Below, in pieces: positions 27,320 to 36,776 of a stretch of DNA of 64,000 nt (position 1 is its first letter; every line of letters begins with the position of its first letter). Origin of the DNA: Pseudomonas rhizoryzae (GTDB lineage: Bacteria > Pseudomonadota > Gammaproteobacteria > Pseudomonadales > Pseudomonadaceae); assembly GCF_005250615.1 (NCBI RefSeq), contig NZ_SULM01000010.1, forward strand, positions 124,001 to 188,000, written 5' to 3'. The notes under the pieces were generated by a model. It was not told the DNA's origin. It saw only the letters and a list, made by a program, of their open reading frames with translations, and did not search any database. A program made the position numbers and the translations under genes.

Positions 27320-29605
27320 TTACAACAGCGTGAAACTCCCCTCGCGCACCCGCTCCGAGTCCAGGCCGACCATCACCTTGAACTCGCCGGGTTCCGAGAC
27401 CAATTTCAGGTCGTTGTCGTAGAAACGCAGGTCCGCCTCGGTGATGGGGAATTCCAGTTCGCGACTCTCGCCCGGTTGCAGCATCACCTTCTGGAAGCCC
27501 TTGAGCTCCTTGACCGGCCGTGCCAGGGAGGCGGTCACGTCGCGCAGGTAGAGCTGCACCACGGTGGCGCCGGCGCGGCTGCCGGTGTTCTTGACCCTGA
27601 CCTTGGCGGTGAGGGTGTCGCCCTGCTTCAGGGTAGCGCTGGACAGCTGCGGCGACGAGACGTCGAAGGTGGTGTAGCTCAGGCCGTAGCCGAAGGGGTA
27701 GAGCGGGCCGTTGACGATGTCGAAGTAGCGCGAGGTGTACTTGTTCGGCTTGGCCGCATCGAAGGGGCGGCCGCTGCTCAGGTGGTTGTAGTACAGCGGT
27801 ACCTGGCCCACTTCGCGGGGGAAGGTCATGGTCAGCTTGCCGGAGGGGTTGTAGTCGCCGAACAGCACGTCGGCCACGGCGTTGCCGCCCTCGGTGCCGG
27901 GGAACCAGGCTTCCAGCAGCGCATCGGCCTGCTCCTGTTCCCATTCCAGGGCCAGCGGCCGGCCATTCATCAGCACCAGCACCAGCGGCTTGCCAGTGGC
28001 CTTGAGCGCCTTGATCAGGTCGCGCTGGGTATCCGGCACGCTGATGCGGGCACGGCTGGACGCCTCGTGGGCCATGCCCTGGGATTCGCCGACCACGGCC
28101 ACTACCACATCGGCCTGGCGCGCGGCGGCCACCGCCTCGGCGATCAGCTCGGCCGGGCGGCGTTCGTCCACGGCGACCGAAGGCTCGTAGGAGTTGAGAT
28201 AGGCCAGCACATCGCGGTCGGCCAGCAGGTTGGCGCCCTTGGCATAGAGCACCTTGCCGTTGCCGGCCACGGCGTTTTCCAAGCCACGGCGGATGGATAC
28301 CGCCTGGGCGGCCACGCCAGCGGCGGACCAGTTGCCCATGACATCGCGCGGGCTGTCGGCCAGGGGACCAACGACCGCCAGGGTGGTGCCCTTGCGCAGT
28401 GGCAGCACGGATTTTTCGTTCTTCAGCAGTACCAGGCTCTCGCGGGCCACCTGGCGTGCTTCGGCGCGGTGCAGGCGTGACTCGGCGTTGGTGTCCACCG
28501 GGTCCGGGCCCTGCAGGCGGCGGTAGGGGTCCTGGAACAGCCCCATGCGGTACTTGGTCAGCAGCACGTCGCGGGTGGCCTGGTCGATTTCGGCCTGGGT
28601 CACCTTGCCGGCCGCCAGCAGGGCGGGCAACTGCTTGCCATAGACGTCGTCGTGCATGTTCAGCTCGACGCCGGCCTTGAATGCCTTGAGCGCCGCCTGG
28701 CGGGTGTCCTGGGCCACGCCGTGCATGACCAGCTCGTTGATGGCGCCATGGTCGCTGATGACCAGACCCTGGAAGTGCCAGTCCTTGCGCAGCAGGTCCT
28801 GCAGCAGCCAGCGGTTGGCCGTGGCCGGCACCCCGTTGACGCTGTTGAGGGCCACCATCACCGAGCCGGCGCCGGCCTCGACGGCGGCGCGGTAGGGCGG
28901 CAGATAATCCTGCAGCAGGCGTTGCGGACTCATGTCGACGTTGCTGTAGTCGCGCCCGGCTTCCACCGCGCCATAGCCACCGAAGTGCTTGACGCAGGCC
29001 ATGAGGCTGTCGGGGGCGCTCAGGTCGTTGCCCTGGTAGGCGCGCACCAGGGTGGCGCCGATGCGCGAGGTCAGCCAGGTGTCCTCGCCGAAGGTCTCCG
29101 AGGCACGTCCCCAGCGCGGTTCACGGGTCACGTCGACGGTGGGGGAGAAGGTCAGGTTGAGGCCATCGGCGGCGGCCTCGATGGCCGAGATGCGCCCGCT
29201 GGTGGCGATGGCGTCCAGGTTCCAGGTGCTGGCCAGACCCAGGTCGATGGGGAAGATGGTGCGCATGCCGTGGATGACGTCATAGGCGTAGAACAGCGGG
29301 ATCTTCAGCCGGCTGTGCACGACCTGGTCCTGCATCTGGCGGATGTCGGGACGGGTCACGGTGTTGAACATGGCGCCCACCTTGCCGGCGCGGATGTCCG
29401 CCATGATGGCTTCCTTGGGATAGTCCGGCCCTACGCTCACCAGGTTGAGCTGGCCGATCTTCTCTTCCAGGGTCATCTTCGCCAGCAGGGCGTCGACGTA
29501 GGCGCGCGCCTCCGGCGAATCGAAGCTCTGAGCGGTGGCGAGGGTGGCGCTGACAGCCAGTCCCAGGCCGAGCATGAGTGCGGTGAGGCGTGGTGCGTTC
29601 AACAT
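27320..29605 (-). CDS. bglX: Periplasmic beta-glucosidase BglX (GH3)
   Basis: 761 residues, the usual BglX length. Signal peptide 1-25 ending ATLATAQ. GH3 N-domain: DVTREPRWGRASETFGED near 158-175, KHFGG at 206-210, catalytic nucleophile D285 in GLVISDHGAI. The C-domain and a fibronectin-III-like tail (LKQGDTLTAKVRVKNTGSRA) follow, ending with ERVREGSFTLL. It hydrolyses terminal beta-glucosides (cello- or gentio-oligosaccharides) in the periplasm. The minus-strand glucarate dehydratase gene lies 134 bp upstream, with no terminator between. Confidence 0.92.
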   Translation of the reverse strand: MLNAPRLTALMLGLGLAVSATLATAQSFDSPEARAYVDALLAKMTLEEKIGQLNLVSVGPDYPKEAIMADIRAGKVGAMFNTVTRPDIRQMQDQVVHSRLKIPLFYAYDVIHGMRTIFPIDLGLASTWNLDAIATSGRISAIEAAADGLNLTFSPTVDVTREPRWGRASETFGEDTWLTSRIGATLVRAYQGNDLSAPDSLMACVKHFGGYGAVEAGRDYSNVDMSPQRLLQDYLPPYRAAVEAGAGSVMVALNSVNGVPATANRWLLQDLLRKDWHFQGLVISDHGAINELVMHGVAQDTRQAALKAFKAGVELNMHDDVYGKQLPALLAAGKVTQAEIDQATRDVLLTKYRMGLFQDPYRRLQGPDPVDTNAESRLHRAEARQVARESLVLLKNEKSVLPLRKGTTLAVVGPLADSPRDVMGNWSAAGVAAQAVSIRRGLENAVAGNGKVLYAKGANLLADRDVLAYLNSYEPSVAVDERRPAELIAEAVAAARQADVVVAVVGESQGMAHEASSRARISVPDTQRDLIKALKATGKPLVLVLMNGRPLALEWEQEQADALLEAWFPGTEGGNAVADVLFGDYNPSGKLTMTFPREVGQVPLYYNHLSSGRPFDAAKPNKYTSRYFDIVNGPLYPFGYGLSYTTFDVSSPQLSSATLKQGDTLTAKVRVKNTGSRAGATVVQLYLRDVTASLARPVKELKGFQKVMLQPGESRELEFPITEADLRFYDNDLKLVSEPGEFKVMVGLDSERVREGSFTLL

Positions 29606-29739
29606 CTTCCCCGGATTCCCTGTAGGTCTTTTCTCGTTGTTCTGGCACGGCGGTGCGCCGCCGATTGTACAGGGCGAAAAGGTGGGAAGCGGAGCCGTCG
29701 ACGGCCGGCGCGGGGCCGGTCGTCAGGGGCACGGGGCTG

Positions 29740-31017
29740 CTAGAAACGTGGCTTGCGGGTTTCCCAGTCCGGTTGGTATTTGCGCATCTGGCGCACGTCG
29801 TCGCGGCTGCGGATGTCGATGGCGAGGAATTGCTGGTGCAGCTTGGCGAGTTGCTCGTGATCCAGCTCCACGCCCAGGCCGGGGGCGTCGGTGATCGCCA
29901 CGCAGCCATTGCGGATCGGCAGCTTGCCGCCGCGGATGACTTCCTCGTCCGCTTCCTGCCAGGGGTAGTGGGTGTCGCAGGCGTAGTCGAGGTTGGGCAC
30001 CGCGGCCGCCACGTGGGTCATGGCCATGAGGCTGATGCCCAGGTGCGAGTTGGAATGCATGGACACGCCCAGGCCGAAGGTGTCGCACATCCGGGCGAGG
30101 ATCTGGGTGTCGCGCAGGCCGCCCCAATAGTGGTGGTCGGCCAAGACGATCTGCACGCTGTTCTGCGCCACGCTGCGGCGGAATTCGTCGAAGTCGGTGA
30201 CCACCATGTTGGTGGCCAGGGGAATGCCGGTGCGCCGGTGCAGTTCGGCCATGCCGTCCAGGCCCGGGGTGGGATCTTCGTAATACTGGAGGTCATCGCC
30301 TAATAGCTCGGCGATGCGTAGGGACGTCTCCAGCGACCAGTTGCCGTTGGGGTCGATGCGCAGCGGCGCCGCGGGAAAAGCCTGGCGCAGGGCCTTGATG
30401 CAGGCTGCCTCGTGGTCCGGGCCGAGCAGGGTGCCGGCCTTGAGCTTGATGCTCTGGAAACCGTTTTCCTCGATCATCCGCGCCGCCTGGGCCACCACCT
30501 GCTCCGGGCTGGTAGCCTCGCCCCAGCGATCCGGCGGGTAGGGCGCGTCGATATGTTCGGCGTACTTGAGGAACAGATAGGCGCTGAAGGGCACCTCGCG
30601 GCGGACCGCGCCGCCGAGCAGCTCCACCAGGGGGATGCCCAGGGAGCGCGCCTGCAGATCAAGGAAGGCCACCTCGAAGGCGGAATAGGCGTTGGCCACC
30701 TGCTTGCTCGGATGGGAGCCGGGCGCCAGCTCGGCACCGGCCACCGCGCCGCCGGCCAGGCCGGCGACGGTCGCCACCACCCGGGCGCGCAGGCCATTGA
30801 GATCCCAGGCGGAGAGGCCGACCAGGCTGCTTTCCATGGCCTTGAGCACCGCCAGCACCGGGGCGTCGCCGTAGCTCTCGCCCAGGCCGATGTGGCCGTT
30901 GTCGCCTTCCACCTCGATGATGGATCTCAGCGCATAGGGTTCATGGATGCCGCTGGCGTTGAGCAGCGGGGCATCGCGAAAGGCGATGGGGGTGACGGTG
31001 ATGCGTTTGATCTTCAC
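29740..31017 (-). CDS. gudD: Glucarate dehydratase (enolase superfamily)
   Basis: 425 residues. KIKRITVTPIAFRDAPLLN opens the protein as in GudD. The enolase-superfamily core has the KxK base in SIKLKAG, metal ligands in RIDPNGNW, YYEDPTPG and the following ATNMVVTDF strand, and the His-Asp dyad in ADHHYWGG and MHSNSHLGISLMA. It dehydrates D-glucarate to 5-keto-4-deoxyglucarate. The start is a GTG at 31017 because AGGAG lies 7 bases upstream; an ATG 15 codons earlier (31062) lacks a usable site. No GarD, KdgD or GudP gene is adjacent, though an ACS-type carrier lies at 19807. Confidence 0.9.
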   Translation of the reverse strand: MKIKRITVTPIAFRDAPLLNASGIHEPYALRSIIEVEGDNGHIGLGESYGDAPVLAVLKAMESSLVGLSAWDLNGLRARVVATVAGLAGGAVAGAELAPGSHPSKQVANAYSAFEVAFLDLQARSLGIPLVELLGGAVRREVPFSAYLFLKYAEHIDAPYPPDRWGEATSPEQVVAQAARMIEENGFQSIKLKAGTLLGPDHEAACIKALRQAFPAAPLRIDPNGNWSLETSLRIAELLGDDLQYYEDPTPGLDGMAELHRRTGIPLATNMVVTDFDEFRRSVAQNSVQIVLADHHYWGGLRDTQILARMCDTFGLGVSMHSNSHLGISLMAMTHVAAAVPNLDYACDTHYPWQEADEEVIRGGKLPIRNGCVAITDAPGLGVELDHEQLAKLHQQFLAIDIRSRDDVRQMRKYQPDWETRKPRF

Positions 31018-31200
31018 GCGCGGACTCCTGGAGTTGTAGTTGTTCTGGAATTTGTCAGTCATCCTATGACTAGCGGCTGGGTTCTTCAACTGAAAGAAAG
31101 ACTGCCGCCCTGGAGAGACGACCGCGCATCGCATCGGGGTTGCCCGCGCCGATCAGGGCTGGATAAATAGCCAGCCGATCACCCTCGCTCCCCGTTTCGC

Positions 31201-32862
31201 ATGAAAGCTCCGCTCGAAGACCCCCTCTACTATCTGCACAACTTCCAGCGGGTACTGGACTGGGTCGCCCTGCGCTATCCCGATCTTCTCGACGAGCGTG
31301 AGCAGGGCTTCATCGCTGCCTTCGCCGACTTGCCGCAGCCCTCGCGGGCGCTGCTGGTGCGCCTGGTGATGCGCAAGGGCGAGGTGTTTCGTGCCAGCAA
31401 GCTGGTCTATGCCGAGATCGGCTGTCCCCGTGCCGCGGCGATGCCGCTGGTGGACCTCGGCTGGTTGCTGGCCGATCCCGAATTGCACCTGATCGAACTC
31501 TTCGCCCTGCTGCGCAAGGAAGAGCTGCTCGGCTGCTTCGGCGCCCGCCTGCCCAAGGCCGGACGCAAGGAAGACTGGCTGGCGCGGCTGGAGACCGAGC
31601 AGACCGCGCCCCTGGCCTTCAGCGGCTGGGCCGCTACGGTGCCCGAGTTGGTGGAAGAAGGCGTTTGGCGGCTGACGCTGATGGACCTTTGCGACCGTCT
31701 GCGCCTGCTGTTCTTCGGCAATCTGCATCAGGACTGGACCGACTTCGTGCTGGCCGACCTGGGTATCTTCCAGTACGAGACGGTGGCCTTCAGTGCCGAA
31801 TCCCGCGCCTTCGGCCAGCGGCACGAGGTGGATGCCTATCTGCATATCCAGCGCTGCCGCCAGGCGCTGCGCGATGGGCTGCCGGCCGCCGAGTTGCTGC
31901 CGCTGCTGCCCGCTGAGCGCTTCGCCAATACCTGGCTGGAACTGCGTCGCGGCAAGCTGCTACATGAACTGGCGCAGCACCACGAACGCCTCGGTGAGCT
32001 GGCCCAGGCGCAAGCCCTCTACGCCGCCTCGGCGCACCCCGAATCCCGTATCCGCGCCCTGCGCATGCTCGAACGGCTGGAGGACTGGCCTGCCGCCCAG
32101 GCGCTGGCGGAGGCCATCGCCGCCGCCCCGGCCCATGACGCCGAGCGCCAGCAGGTGGCGCGCATCCTGCCGCGGCTGGTGCGCAAGCAGGGCGGACCAC
32201 CCAACAAGCGCCGCCCGACCAGTACGGTGGAGCGCCTCGACTTCGAACTGGTCAACGATGGCCTGCGCCGGGTCGAGTGGCTGGTGCGCGAACACCTGGG
32301 TCGTGACGAGGCGCCGGTGCACTACGTGGAAAACACCCTGCTCACCAGCCTGTTCGGCCTGCTGTGCTGGGATGCCATCTTCCTCGCCATCCCCGGCGCC
32401 TTCTTCCACCCCTATCAACGCGAGCCGGCCGACCTGCGCCTGCCGGGCTTTCGCGAGCGTCGCGCCGCGGCCTTCGCTGCCTGCCTGGCGCGACTGGACG
32501 ACGGCTCCTATCCGGCGGTGATCCGCGAGCGCTTCGCCAGCAAGCGCGGCCTGGCCTCGCCCTTCGTCGCCTGGGGCATCCTCGGTGCGGAGCTGCTCGA
32601 CCAGGCGTTGGCCTGTCTGCCGGCGCGCCACCTGCGGCTGTGCTTCGAACGGCTGCTGGAAGACCCGGAGAACAACCGCACCGGGCTGCCCGACCTGATC
32701 CAGTTCTGGCCGGCGGAAGGCCGCTATCGGATGATCGAGGTGAAGGGCCCGGGCGACCGCCTGCAGGATAACCAGCGCCGCTGGCTGGACTTCTTCGCCG
32801 CCCATGACATCCCGGTGAGCGTCTGCCACGTGCAGTGGCAGGCCGCCGCGACGCCCGCATGA
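31201..32862 (+). CDS. FAN1-like VRR-NUC nuclease
   Basis: 553 residues, the length of bacterial FAN1. An N-terminal SAP-like/DNA-binding region and a TPR-like middle lead to the C-terminal VRR-NUC domain, with GLPDLIQF (D498) and MIEVKGPGDRL (E513, K515), then Q525 in DNQRRW. These are the PD-(D/E)xK residues. FAN1 is a structure-specific 5' flap endonuclease/exonuclease that unhooks DNA interstrand crosslinks; Pseudomonas FAN1 has been studied structurally. Its stop overlaps the helicase ATG by 4 bases, so both act in the same repair process. No ribosome-binding site is evident at this start. Confidence 0.9.
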   Translation: MKAPLEDPLYYLHNFQRVLDWVALRYPDLLDEREQGFIAAFADLPQPSRALLVRLVMRKGEVFRASKLVYAEIGCPRAAAMPLVDLGWLLADPELHLIELFALLRKEELLGCFGARLPKAGRKEDWLARLETEQTAPLAFSGWAATVPELVEEGVWRLTLMDLCDRLRLLFFGNLHQDWTDFVLADLGIFQYETVAFSAESRAFGQRHEVDAYLHIQRCRQALRDGLPAAELLPLLPAERFANTWLELRRGKLLHELAQHHERLGELAQAQALYAASAHPESRIRALRMLERLEDWPAAQALAEAIAAAPAHDAERQQVARILPRLVRKQGGPPNKRRPTSTVERLDFELVNDGLRRVEWLVREHLGRDEAPVHYVENTLLTSLFGLLCWDAIFLAIPGAFFHPYQREPADLRLPGFRERRAAAFAACLARLDDGSYPAVIRERFASKRGLASPFVAWGILGAELLDQALACLPARHLRLCFERLLEDPENNRTGLPDLIQFWPAEGRYRMIEVKGPGDRLQDNQRRWLDFFAAHDIPVSVCHVQWQAAATPA

Positions 32863-35153
32863 GCTATCGCATCGCCGTTCGCGCCCTCTGCGAATTCACC
32901 GCCAAGGCCGGCGACCTGGACCTGAGATTCACCCCGTCGCCCACCGCCCTGGAAGGCATCGAAGGCCACCAGCGGGTGGCGGCGCGGCGCGGACCCGACT
33001 ATGAACGCGAGGTCAGCCTGCAGGGCGACTTCGAGGATCTGCAGGTGCGCGGCCGTGCCGATGGCTTCGACGCCGCCGCCCGGCGCCTGGAAGAGATCAA
33101 GACCCACAGGGGCAGCCTGGACCGTCAGCCCGGCAACCATCGCCACCTGCACTGGGCCCAGGCCAAGGTCTATGGCCATCTGCTGTGCCAGACTCGCGGG
33201 CTGTCGGAGCTGACCCTGGCGCTGGTCTATTTCGACATCGGCACGGGCGCCGAGACCGTCTTCACCGAAGACTGGACGGCGGCGGACCTGGCCGCGCACT
33301 TCGAGTTGCAGTGTTCGCGCTTTCTCGCCTGGGCGCGCCAGGAGCTGGCCCATCGCGTCGCGCGGGATGAAGCGCTGGCAAACCTGACCTTTCCCCATGC
33401 CGACTTCCGCCACGGTCAGCGGCCCCTGGCGGAGGCCGTCTACAAGGCTGCCAGCGTCGGCTGTTGCCTCCTGGCTCAGGCACCCACCGGCATCGGCAAG
33501 ACCGTGGGGACGCTGTTCCCCATGCTCAAGGCCATGCCGCGACAGCAGCTGGATCGCCTGTTCTTCCTCGCCGCCAAGACCCCTGGCCGCGCCTTGGCCC
33601 TGCATGGCCTGGAGACCCTGGCCGCGCCGGTGCGGGTGCTGGAACTGGTGGCGCGGGACAAGGCCTGCGAGCATCCGGAGCTGGCCTGCCATGGCGAGTC
33701 CTGCCCGCTGGCGCGCGGCTTCTACGACCGCCTGCCGGCGGCCCGCGCCGCCGCCCTGGCCGAGCCCACGCAACTGACCCGGGCGCGGGTACGGGAAACG
33801 GCCCTGGCCCACGAGGTCTGTCCCTACTACCTGGCCCAGGAACTGGCGCGCTGGAGCGACGTGGTGGTGGGTGACTACAACTACTATTTCGACGGCAGCG
33901 CCATGCTCCACGCCCTGGCCCAGACCCAGGAGTGGCGGGTCGGGGTGCTGGTGGACGAAGCCCACAACCTGCTCGACCGCGCCCGCGGCATGTACAGCGC
34001 CAGCCTCGACCAGCGCCGCCTGGCCGCCGGCAAGGCGGTGGCACCGCCGGCCATCGCCAGGGGCCTGCAGGCGCTCAATCGCGAGTGGAATCGCCTGCAC
34101 AAGGAGCAGCAGGTCGACTACCAGGTGCAGCCGGAATTGCCCGCCGCCTTCCTCACCGCCCTGCAACGGGTGGTGGGCCTGCTCACCGAACACTTCGGCG
34201 AGCCCGGCCAGCCGCCGGCGCCGGAGTTGCAGACGCTGTTCTTCGACCTGCTGCAATTCATGCGCCTGGGCGAGACCTTCGGTGATCACTCGCTGTTCGA
34301 CGTCACCCTGCTCAAGGGGCGCGGCAAGGCGCAGTCGCAACTCAACCTGCGTAACCTGGTGCCAGCGCCCTTCGTCGGTCCGCGGCTGGCGGCGGCGCAC
34401 AGCTGCACCCTGTTCTCGGCCACCCTGACGCCGGCGCATTTCCACCGCGACCTGCTCGGGGTCCCGGCGGGCAGCGCCTGGGTCGATGTCGCCTCGCCCT
34501 TCGCCGCCGAGCAACTGGAAGTGCGGCTGATCCGGCTGTCCACCCGCTACGCCGACCGCGCCGCCTCCCGGCTCCCCATCGCCACCCTGATCGCCAGCCG
34601 CTATCACCAGCGACCGGGCAACTACCTGGCCTTCTTCAGCAGCTTCGACTACCTCGACCAGGTGGCCGAGGCGCTGGCCGAGCTGGCGCCCGACGTACCC
34701 CAGTGGCGCCAGTCCCGCGGCATGGACGAAGCCGCCCGCCAGGCCTTTCTCGAGCGCTTCCAGGCCGACGGCCGTGGCATCGGTTTCGCCGTGCTCGGCG
34801 GCAGCTTCGGCGAGGGCATCGACCTGCCCGGCGAGCGGCTGATCGGCGCCTTCGTCGCCACCCTGGGCCTGCCCCAGCTCAATCCGGTCAACGAACAACT
34901 GCGCCAGCGCCTGCAACGGCGCTTCGGCGACGGCTATCGCTACGCCTATCTCTATCCGGGCCTGCAAAAGGTCATCCAGGCCGCCGGCCGGGTGATCCGC
35001 ACCGTGCAGGATCGCGGCTGCCTCTATCTCATCGACGACAGATTCACCCAACCCGAGGTCAGGGCGCTGCTGCCGAGCTGGTGGCAGGTGGAGGAGGGCA
35101 CGCCAGACGAGCGTCTCCGCCGACTACCCCAACTCCCGGTCGATATAGTTTGA
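32859..35153 (+). CDS. Fe-S DEAH helicase (XPD/DinG type) with N-terminal RecB/Cas4-like nuclease segment
   Basis: 764 residues. Residues 1-160 look like a RecB/Cas4-type PD-(D/E)xK domain: GRADGFD (65-71), EEIKTH (E79, K81) and QAKVYGHLL (Q101, Y105). The helicase core has Walker A APTGIGKT (208-215), four cysteines at 270, 277, 282 and 321 placed as in the XPD/DinG iron-sulfur domain, DEAH box VLVDEAHN (366-369), and late motifs FGEGIDLPGERL and QAAGRVIRT. The start at 32859 overlaps the FAN1-like stop (ATGA). The pair probably unwinds and trims crosslinked or branched DNA. An extension to 32835 is possible but has no ribosome-binding site. Confidence 0.9.
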   Translation: MSYRIAVRALCEFTAKAGDLDLRFTPSPTALEGIEGHQRVAARRGPDYEREVSLQGDFEDLQVRGRADGFDAAARRLEEIKTHRGSLDRQPGNHRHLHWAQAKVYGHLLCQTRGLSELTLALVYFDIGTGAETVFTEDWTAADLAAHFELQCSRFLAWARQELAHRVARDEALANLTFPHADFRHGQRPLAEAVYKAASVGCCLLAQAPTGIGKTVGTLFPMLKAMPRQQLDRLFFLAAKTPGRALALHGLETLAAPVRVLELVARDKACEHPELACHGESCPLARGFYDRLPAARAAALAEPTQLTRARVRETALAHEVCPYYLAQELARWSDVVVGDYNYYFDGSAMLHALAQTQEWRVGVLVDEAHNLLDRARGMYSASLDQRRLAAGKAVAPPAIARGLQALNREWNRLHKEQQVDYQVQPELPAAFLTALQRVVGLLTEHFGEPGQPPAPELQTLFFDLLQFMRLGETFGDHSLFDVTLLKGRGKAQSQLNLRNLVPAPFVGPRLAAAHSCTLFSATLTPAHFHRDLLGVPAGSAWVDVASPFAAEQLEVRLIRLSTRYADRAASRLPIATLIASRYHQRPGNYLAFFSSFDYLDQVAEALAELAPDVPQWRQSRGMDEAARQAFLERFQADGRGIGFAVLGGSFGEGIDLPGERLIGAFVATLGLPQLNPVNEQLRQRLQRRFGDGYRYAYLYPGLQKVIQAAGRVIRTVQDRGCLYLIDDRFTQPEVRALLPSWWQVEEGTPDERLRRLPQLPVDIV

Positions 35154-35311
35154 TGATAGGGCTCTGCCCAGCGGATTTGGGCTGGGGATGACTGACGACC
35201 GCTGGCTTCGGATAACCGCTGATCCGGGTCTGGTTAGCCGCTAGGCGTCTCTCGGGGGACTATTGCTTATCGCGCGTGTGAAAATTGCCGATGACAATTC
35301 AGGGGCGATTC

Positions 35312-36352
35312 ATGCGCTTATCGTTTTCGAAAGGGCTGCCGGTAGCGCATATCCTGCCCTTACTCCGTAAGACCAATCTCGTCATCAAGGCGCTGGTCAT
35401 TCTCGGATACCTGCTGTCGGTGACGGTCAAGCCGACGAGCCAGACGGTCATGACCCCCGCCGATCTACTCGCCCTGGGTGGCATGATCGGCGCCCTGGGC
35501 TGGGCCTTCCTGGCCCGAAAAGACGGTATCTGGCGTTGCGCCGTCATCCTGTTCTTCATCTGTGAGGCCGTCGCCTTCAGGTTGCAGATCGCGACGCTTG
35601 GCACCCACGGGGCGATCTGGTCGCTGCTGATCGCGATCATGTTCAACTACGGCGTCGCCACCCTCATTCCCCGGTTGCTCGACTATCTGCTGATCATCAC
35701 GCTCTTCTGGGTGCTGCTCTGCCACGGCCAGGTGCAATGGTTCATCGAATCGAGCCAGATGCCGTTGTTCCACATCCTGGTGCTCTGGTGCTTCTGGTCG
35801 GGAGCCTTCATCAATTACTCCTTCATGCGCATCCTGTCCGACACCCTGGTGCTCAAGGAGCGTTACCGCATCCAGGCGGAAACCGACGCCCTGACCGGAA
35901 TCGCCAGTCGGCGCGCCTTGCTCGCGGAGTTGCAAAGTGCCTGCGACCATCCCGGTGACCGGGGAGGCTATTTCGTCATGCTCGACATCGATGATTTCAA
36001 GCACATCAACGATGAGTTCGGTCATGACCAGGGCGACGAGGTGCTCAAGTCCATGGCCAACAGCTTCGGCACCTGTTGCGTGCGGGGCCGCTATGGTCGT
36101 CTGGGTGGCGAGGAGTTCGGCATCGTCTTCAACGACAGTACCGAGCAGGAAGTGGTGGAGGCGGTGAAAGGCCTTTTCCAGCAGACCCGCCTGGCCGATA
36201 AGCCGTTTTCCTTCAGCGCCGGCCTCGCTCGCCTGTGCCCGACCCTCACGCCGTCGGGCATCCTGCAACAGGCCGATCGGCAACTCTACCAGGCCAAGCG
36301 GGCCGGCAAGGGGCGGCTGTTCGCCGACGATGCCCTGCTCTACGAGGCGTGA
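35312..36352 (+). CDS. Membrane diguanylate cyclase (GGEEF)
   Basis: 346 residues: about six transmembrane helices in residues 22-175, with little soluble sensor between them, then a GGDEF domain from about 185 (DALTGIASRRALLAEL, DIDDFKHINDEFGHDQGD) with the active-site GGEEF at 265-269. The RxxD inhibitory site is absent (the matching positions are C and G), so product inhibition is probably lost. It makes c-di-GMP from GTP at the inner membrane. ATG 35312 is chosen for the AGGGG 6 bases upstream; ATG 35291 has none. Confidence 0.88.
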   Translation: MRLSFSKGLPVAHILPLLRKTNLVIKALVILGYLLSVTVKPTSQTVMTPADLLALGGMIGALGWAFLARKDGIWRCAVILFFICEAVAFRLQIATLGTHGAIWSLLIAIMFNYGVATLIPRLLDYLLIITLFWVLLCHGQVQWFIESSQMPLFHILVLWCFWSGAFINYSFMRILSDTLVLKERYRIQAETDALTGIASRRALLAELQSACDHPGDRGGYFVMLDIDDFKHINDEFGHDQGDEVLKSMANSFGTCCVRGRYGRLGGEEFGIVFNDSTEQEVVEAVKGLFQQTRLADKPFSFSAGLARLCPTLTPSGILQQADRQLYQAKRAGKGRLFADDALLYEA

Positions 36353-36776
36353 CGCTCTGACGATACCCGCATGACAGTGCGTGGGGGAGGGCGAGCGACC
36401 CTCAGCCAGACACAGGCTTCAAACGCCTGAGGGGAGCGTTCCAAGGCCGGTGAGGTCTAGCGAAACTGCATCCGAGTTCCGCATCATGTCGTCATCGCCA
36501 GCGTGCAAGATGGGAAACACGAGGGCTACATCGCGTCGCGACTGGAAATGACCGGTTGTCGGGGCCGCCCCGCGCTGGCCGACCCCGTCGCTCTGCGCTT
36601 CTGTGCGGAAGTGTGAACCGGAAAGCTTTGGTAACCCTCCTGACAGGCCAGAGCGTGCGCTGGGCTGCAGTTCACCGGTGCGATGGCGAAGCTATCCGGG
36701 TATCGTGCATTCTTTTTCCTTATCTGGCGGTTCGGCTGGGCCGAATCTCTCATCCTTAGTAAACCAAGGTTGATCC
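36353..36776. other. 424-bp intergenic stretch before opgD
   Basis: No gene with support. Small stems such as CAGGC-TTCAAAC-GCCTG near 36412 and TTCGGC-TGG-GCCGAA near 36730 are present; the latter is about 35 bases before opgD and could affect its leader. No sigma-54 or FliA promoter was found. Confidence 0.6.

Noticed and set aside
31018-31134. Longer starts for glucarate dehydratase
   Set aside because: The GTG at 31017 has AGGAG at ideal spacing and gives the expected family N-terminus; upstream residues are not conserved-looking.
32724-35051. 775-codon open frame antisense to the helicase gene
   Set aside because: It mirrors a strongly supported helicase; GC-rich third positions keep the opposite frame open. 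No motifs and no ribosome-binding site.
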